A DNA stretch of 46,950 bases from Rodentibacter rarus. Its GTDB lineage: Bacteria > Pseudomonadota > Gammaproteobacteria > Enterobacterales > Pasteurellaceae. The stretch spans positions 1-46,950 of the forward strand of contig NZ_MLHJ01000008.1 of the NCBI RefSeq assembly GCF_001998965.1. Reading direction: 5' to 3'. Position 1 is the stretch's first letter. Each line of letters begins with the position of its first letter. This document shows, piece after piece, positions 27,048-35,476 of this stretch. The notes beneath the pieces were generated by a model. The model saw only the letters and a list, made by a program, of their open reading frames with translations. It did not search any database and was not told where the DNA came from. The position numbers were made by a program, and so were the translations under genes.

Positions 27048-28547
27048 ATGAACGTTACGATGAAAAAAACAGCGGTGGCAATGATTGTGGCTTTAATGCT
27101 TGCGGGTTGTAGCTCTAGTGATGGTGATTCCCCTTCCCGTCAACCGGCTGAACCTGTTCCAACGGTGAAAGCCATTGATTACAGCAAACAATCCGTACAA
27201 CAGCTTGAGCAAAGTGCGACAACGGCACAAAAAGTGCTAAGCGATAGCCAAACCAAACTCACGCAAGTGGAAACCCAAATCACGGAAATTAACCGCCGTA
27301 TCACTACGCTTAATGAAGAAATTCGTGTATTGGAAAAGGCAGAAAAACCCGATGCTAATGCTCTGAAAGAAAAACGTGATGCCTTGGTAGAAGCCAACCA
27401 AGCCTTAACCGTGCAAAATAAAATTTTAGTGGTGGCACAACAAGATGTGAAACAAGCACAAATCAATGTGACGAATGTGCAAAATATTTTGATTGAGAAA
27501 AAAGCCGAGCAGGAGAAACCACCGGTAGTAGTTGTGCCGGATAATCCATCTCAACCAAACCAACCTACTCAACCGGAACAGCCATCAGAGCCTGAGTAAC
27601 CTAGCCAACCGACTCAGCCGGAACAGCCAAGTCAACCAGCTCAACCAAACCAACCGGCACAACCAAACCAACCGTCTCAGCCTGAAATTCCACCAATGGC
27701 GGAGGGTGACAGAGTGATAACTTTAGACGTGAACAAGTACTTCTCAAACGATCCTGAATTGAAATATGAGAACGTTGCTTATTCAGTAAACGGGAGCTCA
27801 TTATCTGTTAATAATACAGACGTTGAAATGGATATAGGTAAATTATCTAACTATCAATACGGTCTTCATAGAGGGGTTTTTACTCACCCTGACTTAATTG
27901 TAAAAGATGGCACAGGTAAAAACCAACTTAATTATACTATCGTTAATCAACCTTATTCTTTTTATGGTGTATTAGCGGATAATGACCAAGGTTACCAGTT
28001 CTTAGGTTATGTTGATAAGACATTCATCAGTAAAAACTCCCCTGAACTACTCAGAGGTAGTGCAACCTATAAAGGGGAGGTAATGGCTACTTACACTGTT
28101 GATGGGAAATATGTAGATAAAACAGCTTACGATGCTTATAGTCAACATAATAGTGACTATTTCTATATATCCCCATACCCGACTGACGATGGATCACTTA
28201 GAGCTCAGTATCGTAAAGATATCGTAACTTTTAACGAAAAAGATGGCACGATTGAACTCAAGGCTGATTTTGATAAAGAACGGATTAGCGGTTACCTTAA
28301 TTCCAATAGTATCGGGCGTGTTCGTCTAAGTGAAACAGACCTCTCAATGAATGGATATACTGGTGCTTTTTCCTATCAAAACGGTAAAACCCTAGAAACC
28401 GATAAACTGAAGCAGGGAAAATATGTGGGGAGAGGCTCCTCCAATAGAAAAGAGGTGGTTGGTCAAATCAAAATTGAGTTTGATGAACAGAAACTCGGTG
28501 GCGAATTCGGAACCTACCAAGCTGTTTACGGTGCAACCGCACAATAA
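27048..28547 (+). pseudogene. Surface lipoprotein (predicted Slam substrate) split by an in-frame TAA
   Basis: The reading frame runs 27048-28547 with one ochre stop at 27597-27599. The first part (183 residues) has GGAGG before the ATG, a lipobox (LAGC, Cys21), a predicted coiled-coil stalk (about residues 45-145, heptad-like LTQVETQITEINRRITTLNE) and the start of a Pro/Gln-rich linker. After the TAA the same frame continues the same PxQP-type repeat for 32 codons and then a 280-residue beta-rich domain ending like a TbpB-type barrel. A single C-to-T change (CAA to TAA) explains the break. The downstream part has no ribosome site or signal, so it should not reach the surface unless the stop is read through or is a sequencing error. 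Confidence 0.85.
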
Positions 28548-28573
28548 TTTAACCCTTTAATTTAATATTAACC

Positions 28574-28594
28574 ACGCCCCGAAAGGGGCGTTTT
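28574..28594 (+). terminator. Terminator after the split lipoprotein gene
   Basis: ACGCCCC-GAAA-GGGGCGT (28574-28591) is a perfect 7-bp stem with a stable GAAA loop, followed by TTT. It sits right before the ribosome site of the next small gene, so partial read-through is likely. Confidence 0.8.
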
Positions 28595-28605
28595 AGGAGA
28601 TGAAA

Positions 28606-28959
28606 ATGAATAAATATGGCAAATGTATTGTCGCATTCCTCGTAATATGTTGTGGAGCGTACATATTATACAATCAAGTGATGTTCACACGACCTTTTAT
28701 TCCGACATGGCAGGTTATAGTTATAGGATCAGCTTTTGTAATAGCCGGAGTCATATCCATTTTCCCAAATTTACAATGCAACAAAAGTGTGGAATATATC
28801 GTTAGATATTTTATATTTCCCGTAGTTGTAGCTGGATTCATCAACTTGGTTGATTTGATGGTATTAGAACTCAATTTGGACAAAGAATATATTCCTTATT
28901 TAACAGTTGTTCTTGCTGCTATTTGTAATTTTTTACTTGATAGAATAACAAAAGAATAG
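28606..28959 (+). CDS. Small four-helix membrane protein, unknown function
   Basis: The 117-residue protein has four hydrophobic segments (about residues 6-24, 35-53, 66-90, 97-112) and a short charged C-terminus (DRITKE). AGGAG lies 6 bases before the ATG at 28606; the ATG at 28600 overlaps that site and is less likely. I recognise no family. It lies between the split surface-lipoprotein gene and slam on the same strand, 42 bp before slam. That position suggests, but does not show, a role linked to the Slam locus. Its codon use is more AT-rich than that of the following slam gene. Confidence 0.65.
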   Translation: MNKYGKCIVAFLVICCGAYILYNQVMFTRPFIPTWQVIVIGSAFVIAGVISIFPNLQCNKSVEYIVRYFIFPVVVAGFINLVDLMVLELNLDKEYIPYLTVVLAAICNFLLDRITKE

Positions 28960-29000
28960 CCTAAATCAGATAATTAAACCAACTCATAAATTAAACGATA

Positions 29001-30434
29001 ATGAAAACACCTCAAATTCTAACCGCACTTTTCCCCCTAATTTTCACCCTGCCTGCGTTGGCAAATACCAATCTTTCCGAACCGGAACAAAAAATCAAAG
29101 TAGCAACGCCGAAAAAAGCGGAGCAGGCGGTGGCTCCACTCGGGCAAAATGCTCTGCCGATGAACATCACGGAGGAAGATTTAAAAAACAACCCGACGTT
29201 AACCCAACAACTCTTAATCCAAGCCATTTACGCCCGTGATGCGCAGTTGATTGAAAAATTGTTGGCAGTTTACAAAACGTTTCCTGAAAACGACCGCTTG
29301 CTCGTCCAATTTGCGGAAGCAAAGCACGCCGCATTTAGCGGGGAATTAAGCCAAGCCATTCGGGTTTATCGTGAAATGTTGGCAGAACGGGCGGATCTTA
29401 ACCCTGTGCGGATCGAACTTGCCATCGCCTTATTTCAGGATAAACAAAACACCGCTGCCACCGAACAATTTCAAAAAGCCTTGAGCGACCCTGCTACACC
29501 TGCTCCAGTACAACAGCTTATCAATGCTTATTTAGAGGCGTTGCAGGAGCGGGATGCTTGGCAGATTTCCGCCAGTGCCTATTATGTGCGTGATACTAAC
29601 GTGAATAACACCGGCGACAGCCGCAATATTGAACAAACGGGCTATGTGAAAAATGACGATATGATGCCGCAAACCGCACACGGTATTGCTTACAATTTCT
29701 CGCTTGGCAAAGATTTTAACCTCGGCAACCGTTATTATCTCGCTTTTGAGAACGAATTGTTCGGCAAAAGTTATTGGGATAATCACGATTATGACGATAT
29801 TTACAACCGCACTTCTCTTGGGCTGCGTTATAAAACGGCACAATCAACGTTGAGCCTAATGCCTTTTTATGAAAAGCATTGGTATGGCGGCGAAAGCTAC
29901 CAATGGGCAAATGGCGCAAGATTGGAATTGAACCATTGGCTCAACCCGAACTGGCAACTTTCAACAGCGGCGGAATACAGCAAACAACGCTATTTCGACA
30001 ACCAAGCGCAAAACGGCAACACCAAATTAGTGTCCGCCACCTTGGTTTGGGCAAGAACGCCACGGCAATTTTTCTACCTTGGCGGCGATTTCAACCGTGA
30101 AACCACCCGGGTGAAACAGTATGGCTCGGACACCAAATCCCTCCGCTTAGGTTGGGGGCAAGAGTGGAGCAAAGGGATTTCAAGCCGTTTAGGTTTTGGT
30201 TTTTCACAACGCCACTACAAAGACGAAGCGGTGCTAGGTGGGTTGATTGCTTTGGGCAAAGTGCGCAAAGATCGCATTTTCAACGTGAATTTAACCCTAT
30301 GGAAACGGGATTGGCATGTTTTCGGCATCACCCCAAAACTGCAATTTTCTTATCGTAAGCAAAAAAGTAATATTCCAACCCTGTATTCTTACGACCGCCA
30401 AAACCTGAATTTGATTTTTGAGAAATCGTTTTAA
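29001..30434 (+). CDS. Slam (surface lipoprotein assembly modulator), second copy
   Basis: This 477-residue DUF560/Slam outer-membrane protein has a signal peptide ending near LPALANT, an extra N-terminal segment (about 22-60) absent from the other copy, a TPR-like domain (about 65-195; SQAIRVYREMLAERADLNP), and a barrel domain. Shared Slam motifs are GKSYWDNHDYDD, EKHWYGGE and WKRDWHVFGITPKL. It ends ...FEKSF. Its expected cargo is the upstream lipoprotein, whose gene is now interrupted, so this Slam may be orphaned or serve another cargo. Two uptake sequences lie inside (29024, 29808). No strong ribosome site is seen. Confidence 0.92.
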   Translation: MKTPQILTALFPLIFTLPALANTNLSEPEQKIKVATPKKAEQAVAPLGQNALPMNITEEDLKNNPTLTQQLLIQAIYARDAQLIEKLLAVYKTFPENDRLLVQFAEAKHAAFSGELSQAIRVYREMLAERADLNPVRIELAIALFQDKQNTAATEQFQKALSDPATPAPVQQLINAYLEALQERDAWQISASAYYVRDTNVNNTGDSRNIEQTGYVKNDDMMPQTAHGIAYNFSLGKDFNLGNRYYLAFENELFGKSYWDNHDYDDIYNRTSLGLRYKTAQSTLSLMPFYEKHWYGGESYQWANGARLELNHWLNPNWQLSTAAEYSKQRYFDNQAQNGNTKLVSATLVWARTPRQFFYLGGDFNRETTRVKQYGSDTKSLRLGWGQEWSKGISSRLGFGFSQRHYKDEAVLGGLIALGKVRKDRIFNVNLTLWKRDWHVFGITPKLQFSYRKQKSNIPTLYSYDRQNLNLIFEKSF

Positions 30435-30483
30435 AGGGATTGGAAATAGAAAGGGATGCTACACCGGCATCCCCATACAATCT

Positions 30484-30648
30484 TTATTTACTCAGTAAAA
30501 TCTTTATCAACAACCCAATTGCCGCCGCATCATCCACTAATCCCATCGGACCGAGTATGGCTTCCGGTAGAATATCGACAGGGCTGAACAGATAAATTAA
30601 AATCAGCACGATTTTGACTAATTTGGTTTTATTCATTGGAGAAAACAT
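30484..30648 (-). CDS. DUF1232/YkvA-like small membrane protein
   Basis: This 54-codon gene reads KTKLVKIVLILIYLFSPVDI then LPEAILGPMGLVDDAAAIG. It contains the DUF1232 hallmark (hydrophobic helix, SPVDxLP, then a loop with LxDD) and a short second helix. The function of the family is unknown. It begins 3 bases after the ferredoxin stop (start at 30648; an alternative ATG at 30636 gives 50 residues), so the two genes are probably cotranscribed. No strong ribosome site is visible for either start. Confidence 0.7.
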   Translation of the reverse strand: MFSPMNKTKLVKIVLILIYLFSPVDILPEAILGPMGLVDDAAAIGLLIKILLSK

Positions 30649-30651
30649 CGC

Positions 30652-30918
30652 TTAACTTTCGAGTTTATCTGCGTGATGAATCATCACAAAACGCTCCCAA
30701 AGTTGTTCTTCGCTTTCTTGATGAGCGGGGTCGGGTTTAATGCAATTTGTAATCGGGCAAACTTTTTGGCAGGTAGGCGTGTCATAATGACCGACACATT
30801 CTGTGCAAAGCCTCGGATCAATGATATAAATGTCATCACCGACAGAAATCGCCTCGTTGGGGCATTCTGGTAAGCACATATCGCAATTTGTGCATTTTTG
30901 AGTGATGAGTAATGCCAT
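30652..30918 (-). CDS. yfhL: YfhL-type 2[4Fe-4S] ferredoxin
   Basis: This 88-residue ferredoxin has two cluster motifs: CTNCDMCLPECP (about residues 9-20) and the expanded CTECVGHYDTPTCQKVCP (about 38-55). The long insertion in the second motif is typical of the YfhL/Alvin-type low-potential ferredoxins. The ATG at 30918 (MALLITQKC) is the conserved start; an in-frame extension to 30987 would add an unsupported hydrophobic leader. It is divergent from the RNase T2 gene and followed by the DUF1232-like gene. Confidence 0.93.
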   Translation of the reverse strand: MALLITQKCTNCDMCLPECPNEAISVGDDIYIIDPRLCTECVGHYDTPTCQKVCPITNCIKPDPAHQESEEQLWERFVMIHHADKLES

Positions 30919-30998
30919 TAATGATCCCTTACATGTTAAATAGCATAGAAAGTAGCGAATTATAGCTGACAAACCCAAAATTGACAAAAGATACCCTT

Positions 30999-31721
30999 AT
31001 GAAAAAACACATTTCTACTCTTTCCATTATTGTTCTTGCGCTAGTCAGTCTATGGCAATATTTCAGTGAAGGGCAAAAAAACGTTTCCCCTTCTAAAATC
31101 TCAACACAAAGAGCCCCTCAAGAGCGTAAAAGTGTGGTCAAAAATACAGAAATTTTTGCCGATTATGATGTGGTGATGCGTGATGATCCTATCGGGCAAA
31201 ATGCCAATGCACCGGTGGACTATTATATGTTAGCACTTTCTTGGTCGCCGGGATTTTGTGATTCTCAGCGTGAAAAATATGGTGATCAATTGTCGTCATC
31301 CGCTCAATATCAATGTGAAAATAACCGCACTTTTGGCTGGGTTGTGCACGGTTTATGGCCACAAAATGCCAATGCACGCTCTGTGGCGGATCATCCTCGT
31401 TTTTGCCAAGGGGATTTACCGGCGTTGCCTCAATCGGTGATTGAGCCTTATTTAACCCTATCACCCGGTGCTAAACTCTTACAAGGAGAGTGGGAAAAAC
31501 ACGGTAGCTGTGCGTTTAGTTCCGCAGAACAGTATTTTGCTAAGGAAGCGGCGTTATTTAGTGCGTTACGCTTGCCGAGAGAAAAATTGGAACGGCGGGA
31601 ATTATTCCGTTGGATGAAACAACATAATCCTCAGTTGAAAAATGCCTATTTGGGCGCAAGCCGGAATGAATTATTTATTTGTTATGACAAGCAGTGGCAA
31701 GTGAGCGATTGCCCAAAGTAA
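30999..31721 (+). CDS. Ribonuclease T2 family protein, periplasmic
   Basis: This 240-residue protein has an N-terminal signal/anchor (about 1-25) followed by a linker and an RNase T2 domain. Both catalytic segments are intact: CAS I FGWVVHGLWPQ and CAS II GEWEKHGSCAF, carrying the two catalytic histidines and the Glu/Lys pair. Such enzymes cut RNA non-specifically in the periplasm, probably for nucleotide scavenging. The ATG at 30999 starts the signal (MKKHISTL). It precedes pgk, as I recall for H. influenzae. Confidence 0.92.
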   Translation: MKKHISTLSIIVLALVSLWQYFSEGQKNVSPSKISTQRAPQERKSVVKNTEIFADYDVVMRDDPIGQNANAPVDYYMLALSWSPGFCDSQREKYGDQLSSSAQYQCENNRTFGWVVHGLWPQNANARSVADHPRFCQGDLPALPQSVIEPYLTLSPGAKLLQGEWEKHGSCAFSSAEQYFAKEAALFSALRLPREKLERRELFRWMKQHNPQLKNAYLGASRNELFICYDKQWQVSDCPK

Positions 31722-31767
31722 TTGGGATTTCTTTGATCTAAATCGTTACAACCTAATAAGAACTGGG

Positions 31768-31773
31768 TATAAT
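31768..31773 (+). promoter_or_regulatory. pgk promoter -10 box
   Basis: A perfect TATAAT lies 45 bases before the pgk ATG. The region 17 bases upstream is only a weak -35 match. Confidence 0.6.
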
Positions 31774-31817
31774 GTGCGGGTTTTAATTTTAACTTTAACC
31801 AACAAAGAGGATAGATT

Positions 31818-32981
31818 ATGTCAGTAATCAAAATGACCGATTTGGATTTAGCGGGTAAACGTGTATTTATCCGTGCCGATCTTAATGTACCGGTAAAAGA
31901 CGGTAAAGTGACTTCCGATGCGCGTATCCGTGCGACCATCCCTACGTTGAAATTAGCCCTTGAAAAAGGGGCGAAAGTGATGGTGACTTCTCACTTAGGT
32001 CGTCCGACTGAAGGTGAATTTAAACCTGAAGATTCTTTACAACCGGTAGTTGATTATTTGAACGAACATCTTGATGTTCCTGTGCGTTTAGTCCGTGATT
32101 ACCTTGATGGCGTAGAGGTCAAAGACGGTGAAATCGTGGTGTTAGAAAACGTGCGTGTTAACAAAGGTGAAAAGAAAAACGATCCTGAGTTAGGTAAAAA
32201 ATATGCGGCACTTTGTGATGTCTTTGTGATGGACGCATTTGGTACGGCACACCGTGCGCAAGCTTCCACTTATGGCGTGGCGGAATTTGCCCCTGTTGCC
32301 TGTGCAGGCCCATTGCTTGCGGCTGAATTAGATGCTTTAGGCAAAGCATTAAAAGAACCGGCTCGTCCAATGGTGGCTATCGTGGGCGGTTCTAAAGTTT
32401 CCACAAAATTAGAAGTGTTAAACTCCCTTTCAAAAATCGCTGACCAAATTATTGTGGGTGGTGGTATCGCCAATACCTTTATTGCGGCAGCCGGTCATAA
32501 TGTGGGTAAATCTTTATATGAAGAAGATTTAATCCCGGTGGCAAAAGAATTAGCGGCAAGCACGGATATTCCAGTGCCGGTTGATGTGCGTGTCGGCACA
32601 GAATTTTCTGAAACTGCACCGGCAACAGAAAAAGCAGTGACGGAAGTGAAAGACGATGAATCCATTTTTGATATTGGTGATAAATCCGCAGCGCAATTGG
32701 CAGAAATCATCAAAAATGCAAAAACCGTGTTATGGAACGGCCCGGTAGGGGTGTTTGAATTCCCTAACTTCCGTAAAGGAACAGAAGTAATTTCTCATGC
32801 CATTGCAAACAGTGATGCGTTTTCCATTGCCGGAGGTGGTGATACCTTAGCGGCAATCGATTTATTCGGTATTGCCGATAAAATTTCTTACATTTCAACC
32901 GGTGGTGGGGCGTTCCTAGAATTTGTTGAAGGTAAAGTCTTACCGGCGGTAGAAATTCTTGAAAAACGTGCGAAGGGTTAA
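31818..32981 (+). CDS. pgk: Phosphoglycerate kinase
   Basis: Pgk transfers phosphate between 1,3-bisphosphoglycerate and ADP in glycolysis. The 387-residue length is standard for bacteria. Landmarks are [59 protein letters not shown] and [16 protein letters not shown] precedes the ATG. fba follows 81 bp downstream on the same strand, separated by a perfect 10-bp hairpin. This glycolytic pairing is common in proteobacteria. Confidence 0.98.
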   Translation: MSVIKMTDLDLAGKRVFIRADLNVPVKDGKVTSDARIRATIPTLKLALEKGAKVMVTSHLGRPTEGEFKPEDSLQPVVDYLNEHLDVPVRLVRDYLDGVEVKDGEIVVLENVRVNKGEKKNDPELGKKYAALCDVFVMDAFGTAHRAQASTYGVAEFAPVACAGPLLAAELDALGKALKEPARPMVAIVGGSKVSTKLEVLNSLSKIADQIIVGGGIANTFIAAAGHNVGKSLYEEDLIPVAKELAASTDIPVPVDVRVGTEFSETAPATEKAVTEVKDDESIFDIGDKSAAQLAEIIKNAKTVLWNGPVGVFEFPNFRKGTEVISHAIANSDAFSIAGGGDTLAAIDLFGIADKISYISTGGGAFLEFVEGKVLPAVEILEKRAKG

Positions 32982-33000
32982 TCACGCAAATTGAGTCGTA

Positions 33001-33026
33001 GAGTGTGTGGGCAAATCCACACACTC
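33001..33026 (+). promoter_or_regulatory. Intercistronic hairpin between pgk and fba
   Basis: GAGTGTGTGG (33001-33010) and CCACACACTC (33017-33026) form a perfect 10-bp stem with a 6-base loop. The following bases are not a T run, so it more likely protects the pgk mRNA 3' end or sets differential expression than stops transcription outright. Confidence 0.6.
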
Positions 33027-33062
33027 ACTAAAATTTTCAACACTTAAAGAGGAAACAACAAG

Positions 33063-34139
33063 ATGGGTTTATTAGATATTGTTAAACCGGGTGTATTAAC
33101 CGGTGAAGACGTACAAAAAGTATTCGCTTATGCAAAAGAGCACAATTTCGCTATTCCAGCGGTAAACTGCGTGGGTTCTGACTCGGTGAATGCGGTATTA
33201 GAAACCGCAGCACGTGTAAAAGCCCCTGTTATTGTTCAATTTTCTAACGGTGGAGCTTCTTTCTATGCAGGTAAAGGCATCAAACCGGCATCAGGTGCTC
33301 GTGCGGATGTATTAGGGGCGATTGCAGGAGCAAAACACGTTCATACTCTTGCAAAAGAATATGGTGTGCCGGTTATTCTTCATACCGACCACGCTGCGAA
33401 AAAACTCCTCCCTTGGATTGATGGTTTATTAGAAGCCGGTGAAAAACACTTTGCTGAAACCGGTCGTCCGTTATTCTCTTCTCATATGATCGATTTATCG
33501 GAAGAGCCAATGGAAGAAAATATGGCGATTTGTCGTGAATACCTTGCCCGTATGGATAAAATCGGGATGACCCTTGAAATCGAAATCGGTATCACCGGTG
33601 GAGAAGAAGACGGCGTAGATAATTCCGATGTGGAAGAATCCAAACTCTATACCCAACCTGAAGATGTGTTATACGTTTATGACCAATTAAATCCGGTTAG
33701 CCCGAACTTTACCGTTGCGGCGGCATTCGGTAACGTTCACGGTGTTTATAAACCGGGTAATGTGAAATTAAAACCCTCTATCTTAGGCGCATCACAAGAG
33801 TTTGTGGCAAAAGAACGTAATCTTCCGGCTAAACCAATCAACTTTGTATTCCACGGCGGTTCAGGCTCTTCTCGTGAAGAAATTCGTGAAGCAATTGGCT
33901 ACGGTGCAATCAAAATGAACATTGATACGGATACACAATGGGCATCTTGGGACGGTATTTTAAACTTCTACAAAGCCAATGAAGCTTATTTACAAGGTCA
34001 ATTAGGTAACCCTGAAGGCCCGGATGTTCCAAACAAAAAATACTATGATCCACGCGTTTGGTTACGCAAAATGGAAGAATCAATGTCTAAACGTTTAGAG
34101 CAATCTTTTGAAGATCTCAACTGCGTTGATGTTTTATAA
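33063..34139 (+). CDS. fba: Class II fructose-bisphosphate aldolase
   Basis: This metal-dependent aldolase splits fructose 1,6-bisphosphate. The 358-residue protein has the zinc-site motifs of class IIA enzymes: LHTDHAAKKLLPW (zinc His and the catalytic Asp), LEIEIGITGGEEDGVDN, AAFGNVHGVYKPG and FHGGSGSS. AGAGGAAAC lies upstream of the ATG. The gene ends at an uptake-sequence dyad that serves as terminator. pgk is immediately upstream. Confidence 0.98.
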   Translation: MGLLDIVKPGVLTGEDVQKVFAYAKEHNFAIPAVNCVGSDSVNAVLETAARVKAPVIVQFSNGGASFYAGKGIKPASGARADVLGAIAGAKHVHTLAKEYGVPVILHTDHAAKKLLPWIDGLLEAGEKHFAETGRPLFSSHMIDLSEEPMEENMAICREYLARMDKIGMTLEIEIGITGGEEDGVDNSDVEESKLYTQPEDVLYVYDQLNPVSPNFTVAAAFGNVHGVYKPGNVKLKPSILGASQEFVAKERNLPAKPINFVFHGGSGSSREEIREAIGYGAIKMNIDTDTQWASWDGILNFYKANEAYLQGQLGNPEGPDVPNKKYYDPRVWLRKMEESMSKRLEQSFEDLNCVDVL

Positions 34140-34163
34140 TCCGGCAAAATAACATAAAATACT

Positions 34164-34189
34164 ACCGCACTTTTTAGTGCGGTTTTTTT
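34164..34189 (+). terminator. Terminator formed by paired uptake sequences after fba
   Basis: ACCGCACT (34164-34171) and AGTGCGGT (34176-34183) are two inverted uptake sequences forming an 8-bp stem followed by seven T. This is a known double use of uptake sequences in Pasteurellaceae. Confidence 0.92.
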
Positions 34190-34219
34190 ATGGTTGAATG
34201 TATCGCCGAGTGACGACTT

Positions 34220-35476
34220 ATGCAAATTTCAAAACAAAATATCCTTCCAGTCTTAGCAAATTTTAGTATTAGCTTTTTCTTTTTATCCGTGTTGACCTTT
34301 AAAGGTGGACACAATGTTGCCCCGATTTTTTTGATGTTGTTAGGTCTAGGTTATGGTATTTACGGATTGATTAAAAAGTTTAAATGGCATTTATCGCAAG
34401 AGGATAAATGGCTTATTTATAGCTATATTTTTTACTTTGCGGTTTTTGTACTTTCCTTTTTTGTGAATGATGAAAAAGGACGGGTATTGGATAATCCAAG
34501 TCGGGCGGTTTTATTAATTCCCACTTTAATCTTTCTATTGAATATGCCGTTAAAGCTCTGTGCATTGATTTATGCCATTCCATTAGGTTCGATGGTGGCA
34601 GGGCTTGTTGCGCTTTATGATAAATTTATTTTACATAGCTCTATGGCCTATTCTCCCCGCACGATGCATATTCAAGGGGGCGATATTGCGATGTCATTGG
34701 GCTTATTCAGTCTCGCAGTTGGACTCTATTTTTGGCAAAAATCACAGAAAAAAATAACCGCACTTTGTCTTTTCGCTTCTTTCTTTGGCATTGTGGGAAG
34801 TGTGCTTTCTACTGCACGTGGAGGATGGGTTGCTTTGCCGATTATGCTTATCGTGATGTTATGGATTTATCGCCATTCACTCTCAAAGAAATTCTTCCTT
34901 GGCGTTGTCAGTCTCTTTACGCTTGCCCTTGTTGGCATAAGCCAAATACCCAATAGCCGTGTAATGGAACGTTTTTCTTTAATCCAAAGTGATATTGCCA
35001 ACTATGAAAACAATAAGACGAATACCTCGCTTGGCGCACGTTTTGACATGTGGAAAAGTGCTGTGTTAATGATAAAAGAAAAACCGATTTTAGGCTGGGG
35101 TGAGCGAGGTGCGACAGAAAAGCGTAAGCAAGATGTGAAAGAGAAAGTGGTTATGGGGAATATTGGACGATACGATCATGCCCATAACCAATATCTTGAT
35201 GATTGTTCTAAGCGGGGGCTTGTCGGATTTCTTGCTTTTTTAGGAATTTTGATAATTCCTTTGTATCAATTTAAACGTTATTTAAACAGTCCTTCTTCAG
35301 AGGTCAAATTAATTGCCACCTTGGGGATGGTGCACATTCTTTCCATTATGATTTATTGTTTAAGCCAATGTTTCTTTAACCATAATTCCGGGAATATTTT
35401 CTATCTTTTCTTAACGGTGGTATTTTATGCGATGTTAAAACAAACAGAGAAAACACAGGATTTGGAGACAGCATAA
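34220..35476 (+). CDS. O-antigen ligase/polymerase-family membrane protein (WaaL-like)
   Basis: This 418-residue polytopic protein has about 10-12 membrane segments. The large periplasmic loop region (about residues 205-330) holds the Wzy_C-type marks: STARGGWVALP before it and HNQYLDDCSKRGLVGF within it, where the His is catalytic in WaaL. It is expected to join a sugar chain to lipid A-core, or to act in LOS extension. Its stop overlaps the start of the GT9 gene by one base (TAATG), so the two are translationally coupled and probably act in the same glycan pathway. No clear ribosome site is seen at this start. Confidence 0.8.
   Translation: MQISKQNILPVLANFSISFFFLSVLTFKGGHNVAPIFLMLLGLGYGIYGLIKKFKWHLSQEDKWLIYSYIFYFAVFVLSFFVNDEKGRVLDNPSRAVLLIPTLIFLLNMPLKLCALIYAIPLGSMVAGLVALYDKFILHSSMAYSPRTMHIQGGDIAMSLGLFSLAVGLYFWQKSQKKITALCLFASFFGIVGSVLSTARGGWVALPIMLIVMLWIYRHSLSKKFFLGVVSLFTLALVGISQIPNSRVMERFSLIQSDIANYENNKTNTSLGARFDMWKSAVLMIKEKPILGWGERGATEKRKQDVKEKVVMGNIGRYDHAHNQYLDDCSKRGLVGFLAFLGILIIPLYQFKRYLNSPSSEVKLIATLGMVHILSIMIYCLSQCFFNHNSGNIFYLFLTVVFYAMLKQTEKTQDLETA

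Noticed and set aside
27530-27690. Phase-variable tandem repeat in the lipoprotein linker
   Set aside because: The CAACCN-type units are in multiples of three and imperfect, so slippage would change linker length and not the frame; the stop is a point change.
27696-28547. Independent 283-residue gene downstream of the TAA
   Set aside because: The same frame continues upstream through the repeat linker to the stop, and there is no ribosome site or signal peptide at 27696; it is the rest of the split lipoprotein.
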